A DNA stretch of 64,000 nt from assembly GCA_010279815.1 (NCBI GenBank), contig QEOQ01000344.1:769185-833184 (forward strand). The letters are read 5' to 3'. Positions within the stretch are counted from its first letter, which is position 1. Every line of letters begins with the position of its first letter. This document shows, in pieces, positions 22,716-33,256 of the stretch. A program made the translations under genes and the position numbers. Under the pieces are notes generated by a model. That model saw only the letters and a program-made list of their open reading frames with translations. It was not told where the DNA came from and searched no databases. This DNA is from Brachionus plicatilis (lineage: Eukaryota; Rotifera; Eurotatoria; Ploima; Brachionidae).

Positions 22716-23372
22716 TTTTCCGCACAAACAAAAATCTTTTTTGCGCAAAAATTTTGTGTTTAAACAATAATTTTATTTTGCATGAATTTAAAAATGATAT
22801 TAATATAACACCAAAACAAATACACATTCGTTTAATTAACCCAGAGTTAAATGTGATCACTAGACCAAATTTAAAACAGGTAAATTATATAATAAATTAC
22901 TCTTTGCATCATAAAATAATTATAACCATACGTATTAAAAAAGATACAAAATATTGTTAATACTTACGTTAATTATAATTTCAAACTTATGGAAAAAATA
23001 AGTTATATATATCTATTATTACACCTTGAATACAAAAGAAAATACATGTAGTTGCAAATACTTTGTGAAATATGCCTATTGTTCTCATTTAATGGCATTA
23101 AAAGAATTGCTTGATAATGATGAGTTTGCTAACAAGCCGAAAAGAGGAAGGAACAAATTGACTGAAAGGTGACATTCCAGGCATTAAATTTGACTTCATT
23201 TAAAAATTAAATAAATATTTTGCATTTTTTTTTATTTAAATAAAATTATGGTTTAAATACAAAATTTTTGTGCTAAAAAGCTTTTTTAGACTTATTAGAT
23301 TTTTTGTGCTGAGAAGAGGGGTCTTTGTGCTGAACAGATTTTTTTGTGTTGAAAATATTTTTCTTTGTGCGG
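22716..23372 (+). mobile_element. Internally deleted MULE-like element with reiterated TTTGTGC termini
   Basis: The left end TTTTCCGCACAAACAAAAAT is inverted relative to the right end CTTTGTGCGGAAA (to 23372). The right terminus holds five degenerate copies of TTTTTGTGCTGA spaced by about 20-27 bases (23265-23370). Inside, 23037-23172 encodes a SWIM finger. No target duplication was found, so the limits are approximate. Confidence 0.5.
22754..23172 (+). pseudogene. MULE-like transposase remnant with SWIM zinc finger
   Basis: 22754-22960 reads NDINITPKQIHIRLINPELN followed by LKQVNYIINY, resembling the N-terminal part of MULE transposases just before the DDE domain. 23037-23172 reads TCSCKYFVKYAYCSHLMAL, a CxC-x(n)-CxH SWIM finger, followed by the basic tail NKPKRGRNKLTER and a stop. 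The catalytic core that should lie between them is deleted. Non-functional. Confidence 0.55.
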
Positions 23373-23581
23373 AAACAATATTCTTAATAAAATTTAATAA
23401 TTGTGAAGAACGAAGTGACAAATAGTTCTCGTTTTCTATGGGATTTGCTTTAAAAGTACAGGAATCTATTAGCACGCAGTTTGAAAAAGAAAGATTATCT
23501 CTATTTGTAAAAGATTGATGTTTCACAATAAATTAATCTCATTGTTTATAAGAATCACAGTGCAAAAAAAGTTTCTTTACT

Positions 23582-23741
23582 TTCTTACACCAAACGATTT
23601 ATGTAAGTAAAAAACTTGCCTTCGGCCCAAAGAATATAACATTTTTCTAAGGTTAATATTAAAGATGACATTTTTATCTGAAAATTAGTCGTATCCAAAT
23701 AGAACATTTAGCTTATAAAAGCTTAAATTACATATTTCCTT
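23582..23741. repeat. Dispersed repeat, copy 2 (copy 1 at 18850-19015)
   Basis: Starts CTTTCTTACACCAAACGATT and is collinear with copy 1 apart from substitutions and a small deletion near TTATAAAAGC. Confidence 0.65.
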
Positions 23742-24477
23742 TTCTCAATTTCTATCTTTAATTTAAATCTTTATTAACCAGAAGTTAAATAATAAAAATA
23801 TTAAAAGTAAGACCTTACTTAATTAAAACTAGGCCGCTACAATAACTACCTAGAACGGCAAAATTTGGCCAGACTTGGATTTTTTTTAAGACTTGGACTT
23901 TAATTTATAGCTTAATGAAAACACTTATCGAAAAATTTTCATTTTTATAAAAGTCTAATTTTAGGGGAGATTTCCAGGCTGCTCAGAACGGATTACTATT
24001 TCTTTTCAGCCTTCATGTAATTTAACATAAAAATGAATTTTTAATAAATATTAAATAAGTTTGATTAAGTATAAAATTCAGTTTTTTTTAAGAAGATAAA
24101 ATTAAAGTAAGTTAAAAAATAAGTAGAATTTCTAGTGAAAAAATAGAGACATAATAAAAGCTTAACCTAAACAACTCTGGTCTATATTTTAATGATTGAA
24201 AAGGGAAACTAACATTGCATTTGTTTGATCATTATTAATAATAAAAAAAATATATTTACTGATCAAAAATATTTTTTACTAAACAACGAGAGAGTGAAGT
24301 TGGGTGCAATTTTTCCATCTATTGCCAACGACGTCATAAATATCTAGTATGGAACTTTAAGGTGCTTTTTATATTATGCTTCTTTTATGTACTTCATGTG
24401 TCCTTTTTTTTAATTTTTTAAATTTGTAAAATCTTATATTTAGTAAATATAATAAAATCTTGTAACAAACCAAAACT
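23742..24477. other. AT-rich intergenic region
   Basis: No gene seen. Contains TTAAGACTTGGACTTT words related to those near 19060. Confidence 0.3.
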
Positions 24478-24700
24478 TTTATGTTCTTTATGTGCTTTAT
24501 ATCATATGAACCCATGTAATTATTTCCTAGTATATTATCTTTTATGTAACATTTATCAGATTATTCCTGGCTACCTTAGGCTTTTATGTATCTTTCATGT
24601 TATCTTTTATGTAAAGATAACATACAAGGAAATTATTACATGAATTCATATGGTATAAAGTGCATAAAGTACATAAAAGCCTAAGGTAGCCAGGTCAGTT
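24478..24700. repeat. Fold-back (inverted repeat) element
   Basis: The left arm, about 24481-24550 (ATGTTCTTTATGTGCTTTAT...), is the inverse of the right arm, about 24612-24682. A nested inverted pair, CCTGGCTACCTTAGGCTTTT at 24567 and its complement near 24680-24696, is also present. It can fold into a long hairpin; there is no coding content. Confidence 0.65.
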
Positions 24701-25074
24701 GATGGCTTCAATTTTCAAACAAAAATATGAGCCGACATAAAGGATATACTGTATCTTCCAGCCAAATTTTTTTTTTATTTTTTCCATTAAAAAGAATTGA
24801 CGCTGGTATTAAAAAAATGACCATACTAGTTTTTACTAGCGTCATTGACAATACTTCAATTTTTCCGAGCAGAGCAATTTTTTTTAAAAAAACATTAAAA
24901 GCCTTTTCAAAAAAAACATTGATGTAAAATATTTTATTTAACAATAATTAAAAAATTTTACATATAGTTTAAAAATTGTAAATTAGGATTAAAAAAGTTT
25001 TGTTTTAATAGATTTTTTTTTTTTAATACATAAAACAACATACATTATTTTATTAAACATATATATACAATTTC

Positions 25075-25370
25075 AACAAAACCAAAATTTTATAATAATA
25101 ATAATATGAGCTACAGCAGGCCTGTAGAGCGAGAAATAAGAGTCTCACTATGGTAGCTAAAACGAATTACAAACACTAGATAAATAAACTAAAAATAATA
25201 AGTTTTGATTAACTGTTATGACGCTAAGAAATCATCCAGTTTCTTTTTAAAATTGTCTTTTGATGTTGCTGCCAAAACGTCAGGTGGTAGCCTATTCCAG
25301 TTATCAACTACTCGATTTAAAATGAAATTATCTATACCAAAAATTCATTTCTAACTATTTTATTAAACGT
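25075..25370 (-). pseudogene. LINE 3' end with NWNRLP C-terminus (CR1-like)
   Basis: The minus strand reads RVVDNWNRLPPDVLAATSKD and then FKKKLDDFLAS with a stop at about 25215. This is the well-known W-N-x-LP...FKxxLD ending of CR1/RTE-type LINE ORF2 proteins. The 3' UTR continues to an ATTATTATTATA tail near 25080-25100. Upstream (above about 25340) the frame is broken. It is a different family from the LINE at 1772-5945. Confidence 0.65.
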
Positions 25371-25943
25371 TTTTATACATCAAAGTGTCAATTAAGATTT
25401 TCTAATCGTTAACTTCTACTTTGTTGTTAAGAACCTTTTCGAACCTAATAAATTTTTATACAAAAACTGTCGTTTTGTTTATTAATAGGATGGATTATAA
25501 ATACTTAAAAATTTTTTTTATAATAACTTTATTCTAAAATTTTTATAAAAATACATTTTCATCTGCTGATTCAGAAAAATATTAATATCTGACTCTATTT
25601 AGTTTAAATTAAATTCTTAATCTCTACGTTCTTAGTTTTCCATCCTATTCTTTATTCCTCATCATTTTTATATGTAACCTAATTACTATTTTTAAATTTT
25701 CTATTTTAGTATTACATGAGGACTGAAAAGAAGGCGATAAGCCGTTCGGGATAGTCCTAGGGGTAAATCCCTAAAATTATTTTATTAAATAAAAAAAAAA
25801 AAATATTCTTTATTCCTGGCTGTATCAACATGCTCAATTAAAACTCTAATTCATTAAATTTTCTATTCATGAAAAACTTTGAACATCTTAAACATAATTA
25901 TAATATATTGAAAAATTTATTTATGCCTTTTTTTTTTTGATTT
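25371..25943. other. AT-rich region with a structured, A-tailed segment
   Basis: At 25715-25805 a GC-richer block (GCCGTTCGGGATAGTCCTAG, then GGGG..CCC) is followed by an A-run, as at the 3' end of a retroposed element on the plus strand. There is no coding support. Confidence 0.3.
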
Positions 25944-26011
25944 TAGTGACATATCACTTAGAGACTAAATTTTGTAAAAATCATAATTACATAGTGACAT
26001 GTCACTAAAAT
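25944..26011. mobile_element. Very short MITE-like palindromic element
   Basis: The ends TTTTAGTGACATATCACT and AGTGACATGTCACTAAAA are inverted repeats of about 18 bases around a spacer of roughly 30. The core TAGTGACATGTCACTA is the same 16-base palindrome that is tandemly repeated at 46247-46398. Confidence 0.5.
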
Positions 26012-26797
26012 TAAAAAATTACGTTAAATAAAATAAAATACTAATCATTTAAAAAAAATCAATTTTTTAATAAAATAATCACTATTTTATTTGAATGATG
26101 ATTAGTATATTCTGATCAACATTTGATCAGTTCATTAATTGATCCGTCTTAATTATTTAAAAGATTAGTATTTTATTTTACTTAATTTCTATTTTATTTT
26201 TTGAGCATATTTTACTTAATTTATGAGAAATTTACATCAATTTTGGCACATTCCAGTATTATTTATTCAAGATTTCAAACTAGTGAAATGATTAAACAAA
26301 TAATAATCAAAATTTATGTGATTGCTAAAAAACAATTTTTAAATTTGATATTTCGAACAACGTGGGCTGTTAAGTTTTTTTCAATTCGATCGTTTCAATT
26401 CAGAAAAATTTGAATAACTTTTTTACTATTTGGAATAATTTAGTTCTGTAAAATTCTTAATGTTTAAACTACTTTGCTTAATCCGAAAATATATGTCTGC
26501 AGGAACTCCGCAGTGTCCTTGCACAGTCGATTAGAATACTTTTTACTAATGGCGTGCAAATGCGGAAATTTGCAAATTTGCTAATTATTAAGCATTTTTT
26601 ATAACTAAAATATCTCTATTAGTAAAAAAGTTTTTCTGTATTGAAACGAACTTCAAAACCCCCTAAAAACGAATAAATAAAATTAATAATCTTCCATAAA
26701 TATTTTATTAATATTTAATTGAATTTTTTTTGCTAAATATTTTTATTGTTTATTTTGGATATGTTTTTTTGAAAAGAACCATTGTTAAAAAGTAAAA
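26012..26797. other. AT-rich region and 3' flank of EGF gene 5
   Basis: No further gene. The segment at 26690-26797 is the conserved 3' flank of the next EGF gene. Confidence 0.35.
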
Positions 26798-27406
26798 TTA
26801 AAGTGATATTTCACAAAAATCTCCACTATATCCAAATCTGCATAAGCATACAAATTTATCATCAGTTTGTAAACAAGTAAATGCATTCTTGCAGGGATTT
26901 TTGTCAGCATCACATGGCTTTGTGTTACAAGTTCTTCCTTGGTAACCAGGTGGACAATTGCATTTTCCATCGACTCCTTCAGTTTGTTCACAAGTGGCTC
27001 CATTTTTACATGGATTTAAATCACAAAATTTATTTTCATTCTGGCAGAATACTCCAGTATATGGTAAAGGACAATTACAGGAGATTGAACCAGCATCTGT
27101 GTAATAACAAATACCATTATTTCTACAAATATTCAAATCAGAAGGACAATTCTTTAGCTGAGATGATTTAGTAGTTGTATTTGTTGTTGTTTCAATTGTA
27201 GTCTCAGTTGCTGTACCACTGGTTGATTCAGTGGTAGATTCTTTGTCTTCACAAAAAATTCCAAAATAACCTTGGGCACATTGACAATAAGCCAAGTTTG
27301 CAGATAGCTCTACACAACTGCCTCCATTTCTACATATCCCAGTATCACAAATGTTGCTTGCTGTACCAAAAGACCAAATTAGAAGAAAAAATGCTAAAAC
27401 AATCAT
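26798..27406 (-). CDS. Secreted four-EGF-repeat protein with Ser/Thr-rich linker (EGF cluster gene 5)
   Basis: A 202-residue single-exon protein: signal peptide 1-16, EGF module 1 at about 20-52 (CRNGG), Ser/Thr/Glu linker at 55-82, then modules at 87-121, 128-160 (CKNGATC) and 165-198. It is the inverted duplicate partner of the gene at 22071, and its first module and linker match the second module and linker of the gene at 16762. It therefore looks like a mosaic of the two. There is no membrane anchor. The promoter module is present upstream. Confidence 0.85.
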   Translation of the reverse strand: MIVLAFFLLIWSFGTASNICDTGICRNGGSCVELSANLAYCQCAQGYFGIFCEDKESTTESTSGTATETTIETTTNTTTKSSQLKNCPSDLNICRNNGICYYTDAGSISCNCPLPYTGVFCQNENKFCDLNPCKNGATCEQTEGVDGKCNCPPGYQGRTCNTKPCDADKNPCKNAFTCLQTDDKFVCLCRFGYSGDFCEISL

Positions 27407-27444
27407 TTTTTAAAGCTTAATAGAAACAACAAAAAATTACTTTG

Positions 27445-27480
27445 ATTTATACTTTGATTTAATGATATCAAATTTCATAC
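27445..27480 (-). promoter_or_regulatory. Shared EGF-family core promoter
   Basis: GTATGAAATTTGATATC (27480-27464) and TATAAAT (27451-27445) on the minus strand, 39 bases before the ATG at 27406; the same spacing as its inverted duplicate at 21997. Confidence 0.65.
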
Positions 27481-27668
27481 TTCTCTTTAAAAAAAATATC
27501 ACGATTCGAATTCAAATAATATATGATTGTTTAAATTTATTCTATACACAAAATGATATAATAAAATATTCTTTTATTCGAATCGAGCTTTATTTTGAAA
27601 TATAATTAGATAACTTGATACTCAAAGTTAATGATCACTAATAACTAATCACCTGTGGTTTACAATTT

Positions 27669-28167
27669 ATCACGACATTTATTTTTTAAAAAAATTACAT
27701 TTTTAAATAACATCAGATATTATTTTATTATAAAATAATTTGACACTGAAGTTTAATTTGGTTTTAAAACTGGTGATTATTTTAATTCAAAGATGTTTAA
27801 AAAAGATTTATTATTTTTTGATTAAATATTTTAAAAGGATTACTTAAAGATCTATTATAATATTGAAAAAAAAAAATTTTTTTTATTCGATATTTTATTT
27901 TAAGAATACATCTAAAATTAATTTAAGCATTTTTTTGATGTTTTTCATTTTATTTCAATTCAAAAACTTAATGATAAATAAAGACTTTTTATGAAGCTTT
28001 TAAAAAAAATTAAATAGGTAAAATCGGCAAAATTATTTGTCACAAAAATAAGAATGGACCGTATAAAAAAAAGATGTTTTAATGTGCCAATTGTTTTTAA
28101 TATTAATGTAACTAATTTATTATCAATTAAAAAAATAATGGATTTAATAATCTTAATTATTTTTCAA
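27669..28167. other. AT-rich spacer
   Basis: No gene seen. Confidence 0.3.
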
Positions 28168-28847
28168 TTATGTTGAATTTTCACATAATGTCCCTGTAAA
28201 TCCAGTATTGCAAAAACATGTTACAAATCTAGTATTGGTAGTAACGATACAAGTTCCATTATTTCTACAAATTTTTGGTTCACTAGGGCATATTTCAAAT
28301 GGAATTTGTGATGGTGTTGACACAGTTGAAGCAGTCGGATCAGATGAACTTGTTGGTGCTACAGTTGATATAGAGCTTGTTGGAGCTACAGTTGATATAG
28401 AACTTGTTGGTGCATCTGACAATGTCGTGGTAATTGGAGATCCATCTTGACAATATTCTCCAAAAAAACCAGGTGCACAAATACAAATAGCTAAATTTTG
28501 ATTAATCTGAACACATGCACCACTGTCTGAATTAAAAAAATTTAAAAAAAAATCTTTTATTTTTAGATTACGAGATTACTTTTACACACTTCAGGTGTGC
28601 ATAAAGCAAGTGGGGTTGTAGTTACGGTGGTTGATCGAGTGGTTGTTTTAGGTATATCACAATAAATACCTAAAAATTCACTTTTGCAAAGACAAATTGC
28701 CAAATTGTAGCCTAATTGGATACAAGAAGCACCATTTTTGCAAGGACTTGATGAACAAAGTCCAATGAATTCTCTATTGGTAACTGAAATGGCCTCGGAA
28801 TATCCAAGAACTAATCCTAGTAATAAAAAATACACTAATTTGAACAT
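28168..28847 (-). CDS. Secreted three-EGF-repeat protein with Ser/Thr-rich spacer, two exons (EGF cluster gene 6)
   Basis: Exon 1 is 28847-28580, the intron 28579-28527 (GTAATC ... TTCAG, 53 bases) and exon 2 28526-28168. Splicing gives a 208-residue protein and joins the second EGF module correctly (CTPEVCKNSGACVQ), which supports the intron. Signal peptide at 1-19; EGF 1 at about 31-63 (CKNGASC); Thr-rich spacer; EGF 2 at about 83-115; then an Ala/Pro/Ser/Thr-rich spacer with three near-identical APTSSISTV-type units; EGF 3 (CRNNGTC) to the end. It is the only EGF gene here with an intron inside a module, and it lacks the GATATC promoter motif, having only GCTATAAATAC. It is probably an older family branch. 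Confidence 0.85.
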
Positions 28848-29229
28848 TTTAAAATTTCATTAACTAAAAAACCTTTTGTAGTAGAGTCGTATTTATAGCT
28901 GATCTAATAATGATGTTTTTTTTGTTCTTCCAAAGTCGTTTTTAACAATCAAATATTTAACAACATTGAAATATAGAATTTTGATCTGTTTCCATCTATA
29001 TGTAACCAAGATATTAGTGCTAATCTTAATTTAAAAATTGTCGAATCCTTTTCAAAAACAATAGTCTTTTAAACCAAATATTACTTTATTATTTGGACAA
29101 ATTCCGAAACCTTAATTCGCTTTTTATTACCTAATCTAGAAGTAAATAAATATAATTAAGTGAACAAAAAGAAAAAAAAATTTATTTAAAAAAATTCGAT
29201 TCGAAACATTTTTTTCAAAAAGAAAAAAA
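28848..29229. other. Intergenic spacer between EGF gene 6 and SART3
   Basis: TATAAATAC at about 28891-28899 (minus strand) is the likely TATA box of the EGF gene. Nothing else seen. Confidence 0.4.
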
Positions 29230-32200
29230 TTATTTTAGGTTCAAAGTTTTTTTTCTGACAAGCAATTGCTGAGATCTTGGCACAAAAGAAGTTGTGTTTG
29301 AGCTAGTTCGACTCTCAACTGTGCCAGAGCCGAGTGATTTTTTCACTTCTGATTCCGGTTGACGGCCCTCCTGAGGTTGTTTGCGCTTCGGTGGATTACT
29401 GATCGCCACCGATATTTGATTTTCGCCAATGAGCATTCCATCTGTTTGAATCAAAGCCTTGGAAGCTGACTGTTCGTCTTCAAACTCCACATAAGCCAGT
29501 CCTTTGGACTTTCCGGATTTGAAAGTAACTATCCGGACGTCTTTTACCTTGCCAAATGTTTTGAATACATCTTCCAAAGCCTGTTTGTCCGTGCTAAACG
29601 GAAGACCTGAGACAAATAGCTTATTTTTTTCCATATTTGTGGCAAATTTAAATTTGTTCTGGATAGCGCTAATGTCAGAATCTTTATCTTCATTTTTGGA
29701 CACAAAAACAGGCCGATCATCGACCAAAGATCGGTCCAGTCTAAGTGCTTTTTCGGCTTGTTCCTTGAATATTAAAAAATAAATAAAAAACAAAAAAAAT
29801 TTTTTTCTTTAATTTACATACTGGTTTTTCGAAGTCAACATAACCATAACCTTTTGTTTTACCAGACCAATGTTTTATTAATCTCAAATTTAAAAATCCT
29901 GGCTCCTGTTGAAAATAAAAAATAATATTTGCTTTCTTTTTACTTTATTTATTTAAATTACTTTTTGGAATATTTCTTTGACTTTTGATTCATCAACGTC
30001 ATATTTTAGATTAGACAAAAATACAGTACAATTTCTGTCCACTTTTTTGTATTCAACTGGAGCAGTTGGCTCAACTTAAATTTAATTAATTAAAAAATAG
30101 AAGCTTAATGAAAAAAAAATGAAATAAATAAACTTTTTTGTTTTTTTAACTCTGTCCCTGGAAGCGATGGAATAGCAAATCCATCTTTGTCTTTTATTTG
30201 CTTTGTTTGAGCCTCTTGTTCGTTTTCAGACTTCTTATGAAAAAATTAATATTTATTCAAATAGAAAACAATTTTAAATTTTATATTTGATTAGCAAATT
30301 TACTTTGCCAAGTTGAGTAATTATTAAATTTTTTATTTTAACAACTAATAACATAAAAAATAAAAGAATAAATTTAATTTTATTAACTAAATATCAATTT
30401 TAACTTTAATTAATTTCATCACCAAACTAACAATAATTTTTACTATCAACTTATTAAAACAAAATATCAAAATAATAAAAAAAATTGATTTACTTTTCTC
30501 TTGACACCCTTGGCCGTTTCTTGTTTGTTAACTTGTTCTTGGTCTTTTTTGGCCTTTTGCTTGGGCTTTTGACGCTGTTCTCGCTTTGTTTCCAAATTAT
30601 GCTGCTGGTTCACATATTCAGACTGAAGTTTTATTTTAAGTGCTTCGTTTTTATAATAAACCGAGCTGAATTGTCCAACATTTCCACTCAATTGTTCAAA
30701 ATTGATTAACAAGTCACAAATAACCTGTTTATCTTGGTCGTATTTCAATTCATTTAAGGCTCTGTGGAGCAATTTTCGCTGATGCTTTTCGTCACCATAC
30801 TGAGTCTCCAATTGGTAAAAATCAAGCCATATTTCACTTGTCACTTGACCAATATCACTCTTTGCCAGTATCATTTCATTATAGATTTTTCTTGATCTAT
30901 CCATGGATCTAAAATATTTGGCTTCTACTCTGGCCCAGAAACGTTCAAGTGAAAATTTTGGATCTCCGTTTAATTTAAAATCTAAAATTTTATTAAAAAT
31001 AATAAATTTAAAAAAAAATTTTTTCCTTTACAATCAAATAGTTGATTAATCGCTTTCTGAAAAGTATCTCTGATTTCTTCAGCTATTTTTTCCTTCGACT
31101 CATCGCATTCATTTTCATAATTAAAGAGTAAATTTCTTCTTAAATGTGCCAGATAAGAGTGCCACAGCTCTAAGTAGTCATCACTGGACTGCAAGCCTGC
31201 CTGCATAGCCTCACCATAAATCTCTTTGACTTGATTGTTTGCTGATTTTTCGCTTTCTAAAGCATAGTTTATCCAAAGCTTTGCCGACCATGGACAATTT
31301 CGCACTGCTCGTTTAAATGTGCCCAGTATATTTTCTTTTTTGTCTGACAATTCTTGGTTCTCTTCTTCTATCTAAATAAAACAATTAATTTTTTTCGGCA
31401 AATTGAAGTTTGAGATGAAGATCAAAAGATCAAAATATAAATTGTAATATTGTTTTTAATAATAGAGAAAAAATAAATTTTTTCCAACTTGACATGTCAT
31501 GTCAAGTTAATTTTCATATTTAAAATTTTAAATTGTCCCTTTTTATTGAACTTTAATAGATTTAAATTTTTAAATTGATTTTAATGAAAAGATTTAAATA
31601 CTTAAAAAGACAAAAAATTTGAATGTTTTAAAATTAATAATTTATTTAAGTGAACAATTGAAATTAATTTTGTTTGAATAAATGGGTATAAAAGTTATAA
31701 ATTTGAATTTGTGAATTAACTTAACCCGAATTATTTGAATTATTGATTGTTTTTTTGTTAACTAAATTAGAGATCCATCATTTTGATGTTAATTTGATAA
31801 TGAACCATTATTAGACATAACATGTCTAGTAATGTTTAGTATTTATTTCTTAAAAATTATCAAAATCATTAGATTAATTTAGTTTTTAAATTTTAAATGA
31901 TTGCTTTGATCTTAAAATTTGATCTGAAACTTCCATTTGCATTTTTTTTATAAATTTTTTCTTATAAATTTTTTTTTTTTAATTTTAAATAAATAAATTT
32001 TTTTTTTTAATTTATTTTTTAATTTTTTTTAAAGAAATCAATTAAAAAAAACTTACCAAATAAAAAGAGTACTTTAACCAAAGGTCCACATTTAAACAAT
32101 TTGAATCATCAGCCAATGCTCGTTCGAAAAGACACTTGGTTCTTTTTTGACTACTTTTAAGCAACTCGATTTCTTTTTCTCTGTCATTGACTGAATGTAC

Positions 32201-33256
32201 CATTTTAATATTTTTATTTCCAAACAATTTCAATTGCATTTCTTTGATTTGTCTCAGCTCAAAGTCTAGATAAGAGTGGTATTTTTCCATTTTTTTATTC
32301 GGTTCACTGGCAGCCTCGAGCAACGCTGCTTCATAGGGCTCTAGTTCATGATATTTTTTTTTACAAAAATCAAACACATTTTTCACTTGAGAATCGCTGG
32401 CCACTGTTTCATCAAATTGTTTCAGCTCTTCAAAAGTTGATTCCATGTTGTCTAAACAAGTTCCTAATTGAAGTTTGAATATTCGATTGATTCGTGATAT
32501 TTGGTCATTTATCTGTTTGGTCTGCTCTGGTGTTTGTATTGAACCTGCCGATGCCTGTTGGTATCCAGCCAGTAAAGCGGTCTCAAACTCTCGGTAAACT
32601 TCCCATAATGAATAGCCACGTGTTACATGCAGTCCAGCAAAAGAAATTGCTTTCTCACATATACCACGCACATTTTCGATACCATTTTCTTCACCCATGC
32701 CCCCAATCGAGAACTGAATATACTCGAGCCATAATTCAACCGCTTTTTGTTTAAATATTTATTTGAAAATTTTTTAAATTAATTTAAAATTACATAAATA
32801 GTCTTGGACAGCTCTTTGAAAAAGATGGTCAATTTTAAGCCGATCCTGGTCAGAGTCCATGAATTTTTGTTCGTCTTTTAGCCACTCGAGCCACAGAGCT
32901 TTTAAAAAAATAATTTTTTTTTTTTATTTTTATTTAATTATTTATTTTTGTCTGTCCATACTTTCTGTTAATGGAAAAACTTGGCTCATTTTTTCTCTGT
33001 ATTCACGCAGTTTGTTCAATTCGCCATGTTCTTTGGCCAAGTTAATGATTTCAATGTAAATTTGATACTGGAATTTATTCTGGTTGATTGTTTCTTCCAA
33101 TTGTGCTAGTTTGGTATCAAAAGAGTTCTCGTTTTTTTGCTCGGTTTCCATTTCATCTTGTTCATCTCCGCTTGATTCATCACTATTGTCTATTTCTTGA
33201 TCCTGCAAGTCAATTTCTTCATTTTTATTGTTCGAATCACTATCGTTATTTTCCAT
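29230..33256 (-). CDS. SART3: SART3/Prp24-type U4/U6 snRNP recycling factor, nine exons
   Basis: Exons (minus strand): 33256-32962, 32898-32794, 32742-32057, 31371-31032, 30981-30494, 30233-30134, 30074-29962, 29905-29822, 29763-29230. All junctions are GT-AG and in phase, giving about 914 residues, near the 963 of human SART3. An acidic N-terminus (DSDSNNKNEEID) is followed by half-a-TPR repeats at about 75-600 (LWLEWLKDE, LWLEYIQFSIGG, LWINYALESEK, FWARVEAKYFRS). A Lys/Arg-rich segment at 610-638 looks like a nuclear localisation signal. Two RRMs follow at about 686-763 (VFLSNL, KGYGYVDF) and 785-870 (LFVSGL, KGLAYVEF). The family binds U6 snRNA and promotes U4/U6 reannealing in the nucleus. 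I do not see the final LSm-binding FxKxFL-type peptide of vertebrate SART3. The start at 33256 is the MENND that begins the acidic region. Confidence 0.9.
31420..31950. repeat. Dispersed repeat inside SART3 intron 3
   Basis: Most of the only large intron (32056-31372, 685 bases, against about 50-60 for most others) is a copy of the repeat family also at 54478-54753 plus 56731-57100 and, partly, 10295-10480. It includes the palindromic CTTGACATGTCATGTCAAG at 31490-31510. The intron expansion is probably due to this insertion. Confidence 0.7.

Larger units (their letters stand above)
26690..27668. repeat. Inverted duplication unit (partner 21815-22640)
   Basis: This covers the EGF gene with its 5' and 3' flanks. 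The 5' flank matches the partner almost base for base over about 240 bases (for example GTATCAAGTTATCTAATTAT). The pair forms an inverted repeat with 4 kb between the copies. Confidence 0.75.
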
